Shown one piece after another: positions 10,008-20,742 of a stretch of 36,469 nucleotides of DNA (the first letter of the stretch is position 1; every line of letters begins with the position of its first letter). A program made the position numbers and the translations under genes. This stretch comes from Saccoglossus kowalevskii. Its lineage: Eukaryota > Hemichordata > Enteropneusta > Harrimaniidae. The stretch is from contig NW_003116454.1 of NCBI RefSeq assembly GCF_000003605.2, positions 468,188 to 504,656 on the forward strand, written 5' to 3'. The notes under the pieces were generated by a model that did not search any database, was not told where the DNA came from, and saw only the letters and a list, made by a program, of their open reading frames with translations.

Positions 10008-12566
10008 ATGGAAGCAACAATGATATTGCTAATCCTACTGCCAATGATTGGAGGTGTCCAGCCATTTGATGTGATCACAAGACTGAACTATGGAGTCATA
10101 TTCCAGCCAACGACTGTTATTCAGCAGACAACGTCACATTAGCATACAACGTTCGTCGTTCCAAAACCGGATTTAACCATGTTTGACAACATTCTGTATG
10201 AACTTTCTAATCCATGTGAAGAGAATGCTAAGGACAATTTCTGCAACATGTACAATCAAGTGATGAAGAGTTTTACAACAAGAACTCAGAAGAGCATCTC
10301 CAGAATCAAAACTTTATCAAAGGAGATTGCTCTACTGGGCTCACCTGAGCCAATTATTACATTTTCAAGACGACAAAAAAGAACTATTTTCAGAGATATC
10401 CTCCACACCCTCAAAGGTGTATCAACCGATAAACAACTAAAACTTTTGGCAAAACAAATTGACCGTCTGGAAAATGAAAAATTTATGACTCTCAGTGACG
10501 ATATGGATGAACAAACTGAAAAGCTTAGTTCAATCGAGGTGTTACTTGACGAAAGAATTTCAAATTTATGGCATCATCTTACAAATTCAACTCACAAAAT
10601 CAAAGAACTTGTCATGCAAGCACAGTCTCTCATAGACCATTCTGACAATTTCAATCAAAGACTAAATGCGACTCACATTGAGATCAAACACCTCAGTCAA
10701 CTCACAGCTCTTCAGTTTGAATTTGCCGATCGCACTGCTTTCCTTTCAGAACTTCTTTTTGAATACCAAAATCACCTAAACGGTATTCATTCACTTATAG
10801 CCGGTTACTTGCCCATTAAGTTTGTCAGTCATCAGCAAATTAGAAGCAATCTACAAGAAGTGAGCACTCATTTGGCCAATACCCCCACAGATTTTCGCAT
10901 CACTTATGACTCGGTAGCATATTACTTCAGACAACATGACGCAGTATTTCATCAAACGGCGACATCACTATATATTCAAATCAAAATACCACTTTCCACC
11001 ATTCATTCACTTTATTATATATACCGTGTAATGACATTTGTCATTACAGCACCGACAGAGGTCATGGAAACGAACAAAACCAGTTCCCTGAGAAATTCGT
11101 TTACAACCATGTCAAACCTGCCAGAGTATTTTGGAATGTCACTACACGATGATACTTTTCTCGAGTTAGGGTATAATGATCTTGCACACTGTACTGGTGA
11201 AAACTACAAATATTGCAATCAACCATTTTCTACGTTTAATTTGGCTTATCTTTCGTGCGCAAATGCTATCTTCAGAGATGATCAAAAGAACATCACTACA
11301 AACTGTGACATTCGCATACTACTGGACCATACTCCAAAGCCAGCAGCATACTACCTCTCCAACTCACAAGCTGTGTTACAAGGACTTCATCACAACTGGA
11401 CTCTACAATGCAGAGGTCAACCATCAAGAGCTATACCTGACTGTGCACTTTGCCTTGTAAATGTGGAGTGCAACTGCAAGATACAATCAACATGGCTCAC
11501 ACTGGCACCTACAATATCACTCTGCACCAACAATACATCATCAACACGTCATATAGCCAATCTACAATTTATGAAGGCGATCTTTCCTCACTATGACCTA
11601 TCAAACATAACAGGAGGTCAAACCTACTCATCGCCATGGCAAACAAAACTACCTGACCTGACTCTCATCCAGAGTGAATTCAACCAGTCTATGTCTGCAG
11701 ACAACATCATTGAGTTGGACTTCAAGAAGATTGCAAAGTCTCACAAATCATCGTCACACCTCTTCGCATCATCTCTTGATCAATTGGCATTTGCTGCGCA
11801 ACCAAATTATGATCTATTTTCGTCACCATACCCATACTTGGCACAATTGTTTTCACCTCAACTAGTAGGCATGATCATTTTTATAATTTTATGTTTGGCT
11901 TTATGGATTAAATTCCGTCGCCAGGGGATGCAAATACAGCGGTTAACGTTAGCAATGGCTACCGCAAACCTCGTCCAAGGTGCACATAGCACCCCAATTC
12001 TGTACTTGGAACACAGCACCACAATGCCAAAGGAAAACCCTAGTGGTCAATTTAGTGTCATGATTCCCCCAAATTTTGTTTTTGAAATTTTTACAGTCCT
12101 CATCGCCCTAATCTTGTTTCAATTGGTTAAATTTATCTGGAACAGATTCAAGTTGTTGATATCATATAGACCCAGTGACTACCACAGTCATAAGACATCA
12201 ACTTTCCAATACAGATGAGGCAATCATGTTATGGGTGAGAGATATTACATACCCATTCATCGCATTCAGACCCACACCAGGGAACCTATACGTAAAGCGA
12301 AAATGTCCACAAGTCTTTTTAAAGGTACCCTTCATATCTTTTGGCAAGACCCCCAAATTCTGGTGAATGAATCTGTTACTGAAACAATTCATCTACCAAG
12401 CAATATCTCAATCCCCATGGGTGTCACGTCAAGAACAAGACGTATTGTTAAATCTTCATTTCGAACACGCCTACTCATTGGAGAAAACCCTATGTTCTCT
12501 GTCATTCCCATCTCTAACAGTGACGTGAATACTAGCAAATCCCCTCCTTCACCAACCACTCTATAA
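10008..12566 (+). pseudogene. env: Retroelement envelope glycoprotein, F-protein-like
   Basis: The start at 10008 gives a hydrophobic signal peptide (MEATMILLILLPMIGG). A TAG at 10140-10142 interrupts the frame. The same frame then runs 10143-12215, with the stop at 12216-12218. A polybasic RRQKR (nt 10368-10382) fits a furin site. It is followed by a fusion-peptide-like segment and a long heptad-rich helix, as in class I fusion proteins and in baculovirus F/errantivirus Env. A Cys-rich region with many NxS/T sequons follows (about nt 11180-11540). Two membrane segments lie near the end: LVGMIIFIILCLALWIKF (about 11862-11915) and a second around 12075-12136. After the 12216 stop the frame stays open to 12566. 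The protein would mount in membranes and mediate fusion; two in-frame stops make this copy defective. Confidence 0.85.
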
Positions 12567-12595
12567 TTCAACTGATGACTGACATTCCCTATTTC

Positions 12596-12615
12596 AAAAA
12601 AAAAAAAAAAAAAAA
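12596..12615 (+). repeat. A20 tract downstream of env
   Basis: An uninterrupted run of 20 A lies 30 bases after the end of the env extension. It may be a slippage product or the trace of a poly(A) tail captured in the element's 3' untranslated part. Confidence 0.7.
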
Positions 12616-12911
12616 TATTATATTTTCCCCAGGGCACTTAACATTTTAAAATTGTTTGTATATTATGATTATAAAAATAGATTTAGTTTAGAGAAGCTTT
12701 TCTTCTTATCTTTTTCTGTTATTCCATTTTTCTTATAATTAGTTTATTATTTGTACTGTTCAAACAATCAACTCATTTCAAGCTATTTCTTGTATTTGTT
12801 GTTCATGATTCACATCTCAATGTTTTTACCTCTCTGATATTCACATACTTCTTATTACAAGTGTGGTAGTTACTTTTAAGAGATTTTTGAAGTTGTTTCT
12901 TCCTTTTTTTT

Positions 12912-12924
12912 AAAAGCGGGGACG
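12912..12924 (+). promoter_or_regulatory. Candidate polypurine tract
   Basis: AAAAGCGGGGACG is the only strong purine run near the 3' LTR and would prime plus-strand synthesis. It ends about 26 bases before the TG where similarity to the 5' copy starts. Either the LTR starts earlier than I call it (the 5' copy then lacks its first bases), or sequence has been inserted here. Confidence 0.45.
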
Positions 12925-12949
12925 CTTTTGTTTTCGAAAACTTGTACTA

Positions 12950-13072
12950 TGTCATAGCCCACATACGAGCTGGAGTTAAATTCACATATCAATTAAGATT
13001 GATGTCACATGTTTCAATCAGAATAATGCTGTCGGCATTCACCTTTATGTACACGTGCTGCGTGTACCAAAA
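12950..13072 (+). repeat. 3' LTR, part shared with the 5' copy
   Basis: It starts TGTCATAGCCC and matches 6233-6361 (about four substitutions, one 6-bp indel). The true 3' LTR continues past 13072, since only the start of the 5' LTR survives for comparison. An AATAAA occurs at about 13125 and a TATAAG at about 13291, either of which could belong to it. Confidence 0.85.
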
Positions 13073-14039
13073 CAATACTTTTACAATTGACATTTGGCTA
13101 GCGTGGTTTTCCCACGACACAACAAATAAATTAAATTAATACGAATTCCCCAAAACCTTTTAACATATTAGTGACATATCAAATAATTGTGAGTTTATCA
13201 CCAGACACGCTACTGACATACAATACATTCTCCAAAAACAAAAGAAACAAGCAATTGACACTCTCAACTTAATTTACATAAGGATTCTCTTTATAAGGAG
13301 TGACAATCTCATTCATAGGGGTCGAATCTTATCTACATTAAGTCCACGTTGGTAGACGCAACGACAACCAACTACCAGCGAGTCAACCCGCTTCCATAAC
13401 TTGGATAGTCAGTAGATCTCAGTATTGTATAAGTATTTTAGTTGCAATAGACCAAGTGCGAAACCAGCAACATCGTGTCTCGTATCGAAGCCTTGTGTGA
13501 ATGTGTATACATGCATACTAACCTCACGACACATGCGCCGTGACCCCGGTACTCAAGCAGCCAAGTCGAGTGAGTGATCCCCCTTCATCCTCAACCCCAG
13601 TGACTTCAGATCCCCCGGCCGCAGCTCAATCATATCCACCCTCCCCTGACTGAACCCTTCGAAAAGAGTATTACATCAGAATGGCCATCGCATCTAAAAC
13701 ACACAAAACAGAACGCTTAAATATAGTTTACGTGAAGACAGTCCAACCCCACTAATACCTGTTGTATTGTATATACACCAAACTATCAATTATAAAAAGT
13801 GCTCTACGTTTTTCATATTTACAATTGAATACAAATACACTGAAATTTTAAACGATATTTATGTACACGCACGTACATCATCCAAATGAAATTAATTCAA
13901 CAGTTGGATCAAGAGAGGCCCAGAAAAAGGTTTTCCTTCCCCTGATCTAAACAGCAATTAGGAATACTTACAACATGTAGTCAACAGTTTAAAAAATCCT
14001 AAAACCAAAATTTACATTTCTCAACATGTTTCACAGCCC
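13073..14039. other. Remainder of 3' LTR and flank, boundary unknown
   Basis: No coding region is seen. Some of this must be the rest of the 3' LTR, but without a full 5' LTR or a clear target-site duplication its end cannot be fixed. Confidence 0.45.
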
Positions 14040-14690
14040 CGTGTTAATTATATACATATTACCTGTACATGCTAGATTATTTCACACAGTTCAGATATGC
14101 TGGCAGTAAATGTACGCAGCGCAGCGCAGTGCATAAACAGATAGAAATGTTAAACTTACCAAGGAAGCAACTAGTAATAATAATAATATAACCTATCTGG
14201 TGAAAATATGTTGTGATTGTTTACAGTGTTCAGGGCCGCTATAGCTGTTTTTACACTGCACACACACACACACACACACGCACCCCCCCCCCACACAATG
14301 CCTGTCAATAATTTATTCGATCTATAATCCCAATGCATGCCACAGCATTTCTGATGGAATTCGTTGTCCTTATTATAGCTTAGCACACTACTGTATCGAT
14401 GACATTTATTTTGCCAACATGGCAAGCAATTTTAGAATCTCAAGTTATTACCTGCGACTTTCCAGGCACGAGATAATTTTTCATGCTATTAACATTATCA
14501 GAATTTATGGCAACATTTTGTCAAAATTGTGGTACATTTTAAAATCCAGCAATATTATCATTTTATGGTACTCATATATGACATTGTTTTCCCCTCAACA
14601 TGACTAACATACAAAGCACATTGTGTAGTTTGCTATAAGAACGCCATTTTGAATTGCACTTGACACAATTACGATAATTATTGTACAGTT
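14040..14690 (+). repeat. Diverged repeat, copy B left part
   Basis: It is the partner of 375-957, in the same orientation, and includes an expanded CA run. Short frames on both strands inside it (14171-14607) are non-coding noise within the repeat. Confidence 0.85.
14259..14292 (+). repeat. (CA)n microsatellite with C tract
   Basis: About ten CA units are followed by GCACCCCCCCCC. Copy A has only about five CA units at the matching place, so the run expanded after duplication. Confidence 0.9.
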
Positions 14691-15882
14691 GATGAGACTT
14701 TAAATAAATTCACTGTTATTCCCTTCCCACAAGTACATAATGACCATAAACAACTAATGTCAAACACACACGTGTCACAAATCTCCATACAGAATGAACA
14801 ACAAAAAGATGCACCAAACAATGCAAAACATTGTAAAAGTATATGATGTACCATTAAGCGACATGATACAACTACTGCATATATTTGATCTATTAGTGGA
14901 GCATACGTTTGATCAAATGACAAATGTGTATCTGTAGTCAAAATCCAGGCATACGAAAAGAGAAAATACGGTATGGTAATTGTGTTAATTATACATACTA
15001 CATATGGTATTTCATGTGACAGCGTACTTTACAAAACATATGACAACAATCCAAGAAGCATTTCACCATGAGGTTGTCATAAAAGGAATAAACAATGGCA
15101 TATGTGATATAGGAACATTAAGGCTTGTTTAGATATTTATATATCACGTACCATTAAAAGAGCAGTAACATATGTACAAGTGATGTGCATTTACATGTAT
15201 GACAATTAATTATTAGTAGTGAATAAAATAGGCAGAGAGAAGATAACAAATTTATAGTATACTGACCGGTACTCTGCGGGGCATCATATTGGTGATTTCC
15301 CGTTGTAATTGTTGCAGGTATGTAGATATGATTCTCTGTATACCTGTGGTTGAGGTAATAGAGCCTCTAAATTTGCTGAGGAGACTTCATGATTACAATG
15401 ACCACCTTGGAGAAAGGAAAAATTAGAGATGGTTAGGTTTGAAACAGAAAAGTATTGCTGCATCTGCGAGTTTGACAGTATAACTGTTTAACACTGTCCC
15501 TTGGAGCACTGTGGTGAATTGACTTGTCTGTGTGTGACTATTAGTGTTGTGTATATCTTTCCATCAACCCTATATCTATTATTCCATACCATCCATTAAA
15601 GCCAGCAAAGACAAACGTACGACAATGAAAAATGAAACATTTACTCTCCGAAAAAAAAACCTTTTTGTGAGAGCGTAATTCACAAATTTGGGACCCAGTG
15701 TGAAATATTTCACATGTAATGACAATTCAACAATGAGTTGCAATAAAGTATAAGCACTATAATGGCTGCAAATCGTAATTTATATATGTAAACGAAGTAT
15801 ATATACACATTCACTTGGGCAATAGGAGTGAGCATTAAATTGTTATTCCTGGAACACTAATAGATTAAAGAGAGTTTACCAA
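14691..15882. other. Unassigned middle of copy B
   Basis: No well-supported gene. One possible short exon at 15267-15343 on the minus strand is listed separately. The corresponding place in copy A (958-4476) holds LINE and minisatellite sequence instead. Confidence 0.4.
15267..15343 (-). other. Weak candidate coding exon
   Basis: On the minus strand a CCACAG acceptor is followed by 77 open bases that translate to a helix-like peptide with STYLQQLQREITNMMPRRVP, then a GTCAGT donor. The plus strand also shows an open stretch ending in TTGCAG|GTATGT here, so strand is ambiguous. No family is recognised and no partner exon was found. Confidence 0.15.
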
Positions 15883-16755
15883 GGCTGTGTAGAGAATTCA
15901 CATCTAGGATTAATATTAATTTGACACTTACAAAATTCAATTGCAGAACTATTATAGATGTGTTAAAATAAAATCAGGAATGTCAAATTGTTTAGTGTGA
16001 ATAGTGTGAATAGTGTATGCCTCAAGTGAATATCCACAAAATCTTTAGAAAAAAACACATTGAAACTTCTGTGCAACAAAAATTGAAAACGCTTTTCAAG
16101 TATTTGCAACCTTAATTGCCAGAAATGGTATGACATTCTTTTCATGACATTGCCAAATGTATTCACCTTCTCGGACAAGCATATTTGGAAAGAAGTTATT
16201 ACATCAGACTGTGATAGAGTACATAATCCATAATCCACGATATGATGTCCATTTTTGACATATTCTCTTCAATATAAAATCAATTTTGATTTACTTATTT
16301 AAATTATGTCAATTCTGTCCAAAATTATAGAAAAAAAAAACAAGCAAAATGTTGCATCAAAATCTGGACAGATTACTGCTGGACACTGATGAAAGTGTGA
16401 GATAACACTGCTGCAGCTTATTAAAGTGTATATACACTTGGTATCAATATGCGAAGATTATGGTATACTATCCAATATATCACATACTGACAGTGTACTT
16501 GTTTTAAGTACCTTTCAAATAAAAGTAGACAAAAGCTAAAAATTATATTCATTATATTCTGTATCATTTATTTTGACCATAGATATGAACTACTAAAAGA
16601 ATAAACAAATAAACGTATCATATTAGAGTGCAATTTTATAATTATAGTTTTATTGTCCCCGATACAAAATGTTAAGACATTTTTGGCGGGAATTTTAGTG
16701 CATTCCTTAGTATGAAATATTACCGTGACTTTGTGTCGTAAAGAACCCGATGAAC
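15883..16755 (+). repeat. Diverged repeat, copy B right part
   Basis: 15883-16127 and 16674-16755 match 4477-4790 and 4787-4870. About 550 bases (16128-16673) are present only here and hold no recognisable gene. Confidence 0.8.
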
Positions 16756-17402
16756 AAAACCACATAACTGCAGAAACACGATTTTGTCAGCTTTACGTAC
16801 TATTTCTACTCCCAAATAATAACAGTTGTGGACTTCTGTGTCCATTTATTTTATGATGGCAGATAGGCCCCCTACTATTATAACTCACATAATCAGACCA
16901 TGCCTAGAAGTACTGTATACAATAGCACATTGGAATTGTCACAATCTTGTTGCCAGGTGTGCTAGCGACTAAAAGAGTTCAACTAATTTTAACTTTATGA
17001 ATTGTCACACATTTAGGTGTGCCCAGGCGTTATTTTTATTATTATAGACTTCATATCATTCTATTAATATCCCGAACCTCTGTTAATATCCCGAAAAATG
17101 CACAGTAAAAAAATGATTTTACAGCCATTTTTGATTTTAAACAATGTGCGCGGTACTCATTTTTAAAGCTTCGATCGAGGCTGCCGTTGGTGGCGTTCCT
17201 GTGGAGCACGAGCCAGTAACTAGTAATGCGTCCAGCATTCTGATTGGTTAATCACGTTCTCATTCTTTGTTCTGTTTCACTTGTTTGCCTGGCGTTAAAG
17301 GGCGGTTGTCGTCTCGCCATGTATGCGCGAGATATATGGGTCTCCAAAAGATTTCCAAATTTTAAATTTTCCTCACGAAAAAAATTTTGAATGATTTGAT
17401 GA
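16756..17402. other. Gene-free stretch
   Basis: No feature can be supported apart from AT-rich sequence and a short GC-richer part around 17160-17330. Confidence 0.4.
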
Positions 17403-17408
17403 TTTATT
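17403..17408 (-). terminator. Poly(A) signal for the minus-strand candidate exon
   Basis: TTTATT on the plus strand reads AATAAA on the minus strand, about 40 bases past the stop codon at 17447-17449. That spacing is plausible for a very short 3' UTR. Confidence 0.35.
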
Positions 17409-17446
17409 TGCAATGACAATATTTTAGTTTTAACCAGCCCTCCCCC

Positions 17447-17583
17447 CTACCCAGTCCCTACGTTTTTGTACAACTCCATCCAGTTATTATAAGCCATATA
17501 CACCAAAGCTCCCACACCATCAACCACCCCACCCAAGCCAAAATGTCTTCCTGTCTTGAGGATTCCAATCCACAGATCGGTAA
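17447..17583 (-). CDS. Possible last exon of an unidentified gene
   Basis: Reading the minus strand, the first AG after a pyrimidine-rich stretch (GACGAAAAG, ending at 17584) is followed by two bases and 44 codons to a TAG at 17447-17449. The peptide contains TDLWIGILKTGRHFGLGG and a Gly/Val-rich hydrophobic stretch with GALVYMAYNNWMELY, so it could be one membrane-associated helix near a C-terminus. An AATAAA lies just downstream. I do not recognise the family. Support is an open frame, a plausible acceptor and the poly(A) signal. No upstream exon was identified, so it may be chance or a pseudogene piece. Confidence 0.3.
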
Positions 17584-18548
17584 CTTTTCGTCAGTGTTCG
17601 CACCAGGAAAATTACATAGTGTAGATAGTAGATAATAGACAATACTGATGATTTTTATTGTATACATGTATGATCTTATGTCACAACTTTTGCATTGTTT
17701 GGACAATTGATTTATACATGATTTACCATGAAATGCTTTTAACGCGTTTAACTGCTAAGACAAAACAAGAACAAAAACAATACTACCACGTGTGGTTTTC
17801 GGTGTTCCCCATGTGTACAGTTTATTATAGTTTTTTTGGAATTTCCTGTGATTATGACTTGTATTATTACTACACTCAAGAAAGTGAAAACGAAATGTGG
17901 CAATCAAGCATCATCTCGTAAATATTTCTCCGATTCGTGGCGACCAGCCAATCGCTGCAGTCGTTGGCACGATCACGTGATTACCAGGAATGTGTCTTGT
18001 AAAGTTGCCACTACTAAACACGATAAGTAAACAATCTATTTATCAAATTCCTGAAATATATGTTTATAATCCTCCCCTAAACATGCAAGTTGTTGATTCT
18101 AAGCAATAGTCTAACAGATGTGATGGGAATGTGCGAGCGTTATCATAACACTATGCCACAACATAGCAGTGACATATTTAAAAAAACAACTATACCACTT
18201 ACCAAGCAAACAAAATCCAGCCCAGTTATGTAATTCGAATATTGAATATACACATGACTACGCCAATTCAATTTCCAAGAATACCTGCACTACCTAGAAC
18301 ACTGAAGGTATGGAACTCTGACGGGAGATTGAATTTGTAGTGAAATTCATTCGAACTATTAAAAATCATCGACCGATTTATGTAAGCGTTTACTGTATTT
18401 CTGTTTGCTCTCGGTGTTACATTTTTTATGTCATTATAGTAAATTAGTGTAGTTGTGTTGAGATTGTTGTGTCGGTAAAATGGATAAATCACTGTGAAAC
18501 CGGAGTCATTTCGTTGTTTGATCAGAACGACAAACCTCAGACAACTAA
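17584..18548. other. Gene-free stretch
   Basis: No feature recognised; short frames on both strands look random. Confidence 0.4.
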
Positions 18549-18870
18549 TACATTCAAATAATCGTTACTCTTCTAAAATATGGTCAATTTTTAACACACC
18601 GGCAACGCTATTGTTTAGAGGTGTCAATCGGTCTCATCTCCGGCAAACCTGTGTCTCGGCTACGCTGGTGGCTTACGCTTTGTCGAATTTTTCCGAAGGG
18701 CGAGTACACATACAGGGAATCCTGGGTCTCGAGTGAATTTCAGTCGTTCTCTGTATTCTGTTCTGATCAGATCACCCGGAAACGAGAAAGTTTCACGTAG
18801 AGTTGCCGAATAATATACGTTTCGGCCAAAATTGACCATATTTTAGAAAAGTAACGATTATTTGAATGTA
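18549..18870. mobile_element. Foldback (inverted-repeat) element
   Basis: The arm TACATTCAAATAATCGTTAC at 18549-18568, running on to 18590, is repeated inverted at 18828-18870 with one or two mismatches over about 41 bases. The 240-base interior is non-coding and moderately GC-rich. This is the shape of a non-autonomous foldback element or MITE. No target-site duplication is obvious. Confidence 0.6.
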
Positions 18871-20299
18871 TAGACTAACTTCATAGTAAAGTATAATTAA
18901 GAAAAAGGAATAACGTTTAGCGGAACATGGCAATATTTCCCGATAGTTACAGGATTTTTCTAGGATAGTTCACGTCGCCATGTTTACAACAAAGCTGGTG
19001 TATGTTATTATATTTCGCCAATCATGTATTAAAAAAAGCCTTTGAAAATATGACATATCAGGACAAAAACTGTACCAGTTAACTAAATCGAGGCAAAATT
19101 AATATAATGGTTCCGAAATAGTACTGACGCAATGTTTTGATTTTGTACATGTGTAGCAACGTCACATCAAGAGAACGTTCATTGCTTACTTGCACCTGAT
19201 TTCCACTGCTATTTAGTTTGACTTTTATAGTTTCTGTTTTTTTGTTATCCGGACCTGTTTTATGAATGCATGTGGGCCCGCGAGAATCAGTAATGTAAGG
19301 AAAACATGTTCATGCAATTTAAGTGTGTCTGGTCAATCTCTCAAATCCTGCATGAATGTATTCAAATTGAGTCGAAGCTACCACGATTGAACAGTATGCT
19401 GAACAACTTTCCGCTTTGACGGGAGCATGAAGCCAAAAAATATATTTGTTTTAGCTCCACGGCAGGAGTTACTGTGGAGAGAAACGTGAACTTGTAGTCA
19501 AACCACAGTCCCTCCATCAGTCGAACCTTTGCCGAGGTTGCAAAAGACAATTTGAAAAGTTTGAGAAAATGACGCAAACTCTCTTGAAATGACACATTCG
19601 TCGAAGCGATATATCACAGTCCCTCTATTTGATTTTATGCAGAGAAGAACTTCCCACGGTATACGAGAAACACTGCATAGTCAGCTTATGAATATTCCAC
19701 TGGAGGCGGCGCGAAGAGGCCAGCCAGAGTGTTATTTATTTATAAGTCGCAGTACGGCATATTTATATTTGTATTTCAAAAAGCAGGTTTAATTTGTAGC
19801 TCGTGCGTACTTCAAGCGCGACTTATTTATATTATTCAATTATAACATGTACGTCTACTCACGTCATATTTACATTTATTATTCACATATTCATATCCGT
19901 AATAAATATAAATATATATAAAACAGAAGATCACAATCGATGATCAAGGCTTGAACATTATTTTCCTTCACAAACAACTTACTCATAGCATGGACTTACG
20001 GCAACCATAGACACATGTATACTGTAAGGTCCATGTAAAGACGAACAAATCGTTAAACAATCTTGTACAATAATACTAGTGTCACAGTCCCTCTATACAC
20101 AGAGGCGACGGCACGACATTTTACATGGAGAAGCGAGATTTGCTCACCAACATCGCGCCTTCGACCTTACTAGGGAGTCCGGGACATACTCCTCCTTAAA
20201 GACTTTGAAATCCAGACCCTCTGAAACGCTATATTCTGCATTTTGAGCGGAAAATTGCTGGCACAAAGGATTTCAGCTCGTTTCAGCCCCCGTGTGCCC
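18871..20299. other. Gene-free stretch with CACAGTCCCTCTAT motif copies
   Basis: No gene is supported. The 14-base phrase CACAGTCCCTCTAT occurs at 19615-19628 and 20083-20096, with a one-mismatch copy at 19504-19517. Confidence 0.5.
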
Positions 20300-20409
20300 C
20301 GCCACTGATACACGTTAGAGATCTCGGTACGTGCCGAGACTCGGACCGAGTCCGCGCGTGTGTGTGAACTGTCGGAACCGAGTCGGCACGTGCCGAAGAA
20401 CTCGGTCTC
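20300..20409. repeat. GC-rich palindromic cluster with CACGTG
   Basis: GGTACGTGCCGAGACTCGG near 20326 is mirrored by CCGAGTCGGCACGTGCCGA near 20378. Smaller perfect palindromes (GGCACGTGCC, ACTCGGACCGAGT) lie inside. It adjoins the repeat that starts at 20410. A related GGCACGTGCCGAGATCCCG lies near 29764 at the end of the other copy. Confidence 0.6.
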
Positions 20410-20728
20410 GATAGAGATTTGCTACCTGAACGCTCGGCACGAACAAAAATCATGCGTTCGGTGGTAAATTTAAGAGAATATATACTGATTCATACTTGTA
20501 TGACATGGCATGACGATGGAGAGAAGTGGAACGGGATATGGTCGTATGCTTTAGCATGGACCATGGAGCTAAAAAAAAGATTTTTTTTTAGCTCCATGCA
20601 CCTACTGTTGCTAGGTCTATAGTAATGAATGAAATGAATGCAGAACGTGCTCGGCGACGCATATTTATGTGTAATCCTTCAGCAAAAAACAAAGGATTAA
20701 AAACGTGTCGAGATCCCATAACGTAAAC
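20410..20728 (+). repeat. Interspersed repeat, partner of 29365-29795
   Basis: Shared blocks include GAGATTTGCTACCTGAACGC, GGTGGTAAATTTAAGAGAA, ATATACTGATTCAT, TATAGTAATGAAT and GAGATCCC(A/G)TAACGT. A palindrome (20562-20598) is present here but absent in the other copy. Identity ends precisely where CACAGTCCCTCTAT begins at 20729. Confidence 0.85.
20562..20598. repeat. Near-perfect 37-bp palindrome
   Basis: The arm CATGGAGCTAAAAAAAA and its reverse complement are separated by three bases. It shares its outer sequence (CATGGA(G/A)CTA ... TAG(C/T)TCCATGCAC) with the palindrome at 27596-27629. Confidence 0.9.
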
Positions 20729-20742
20729 CACAGTCCCTCTAT

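Larger units (their letters stand above)
6233..13072 (+). mobile_element. 5'-deleted Ty3/gypsy-type LTR retroelement with chromodomain and envelope
   Basis: Two direct repeats starting TGTCATAGCCC (6233-6361 and 12950-13072) flank pol and env remnants in the order RT-RNase H-integrase-chromodomain-env. RT before IN and the DD35E, GPY and chromodomain layout place pol in Metaviridae. The first repeat runs straight into the middle of RT, so the primer-binding site, gag, protease and RT fingers are gone. Pol has several frame changes and nonsense codons, and env has two in-frame stops, so this copy cannot work on its own. Its end is uncertain because the full length of the 3' LTR is not known; target-site duplications were therefore not identified. 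Confidence 0.9.

Noticed and set aside
11176-11865. Overlapping frames inside env
   Set aside because: Shadow frames of the env coding sequence.
14171-14607. Open frames within copy B of the repeat
   Set aside because: They are not preserved in copy A, so they are not coding.
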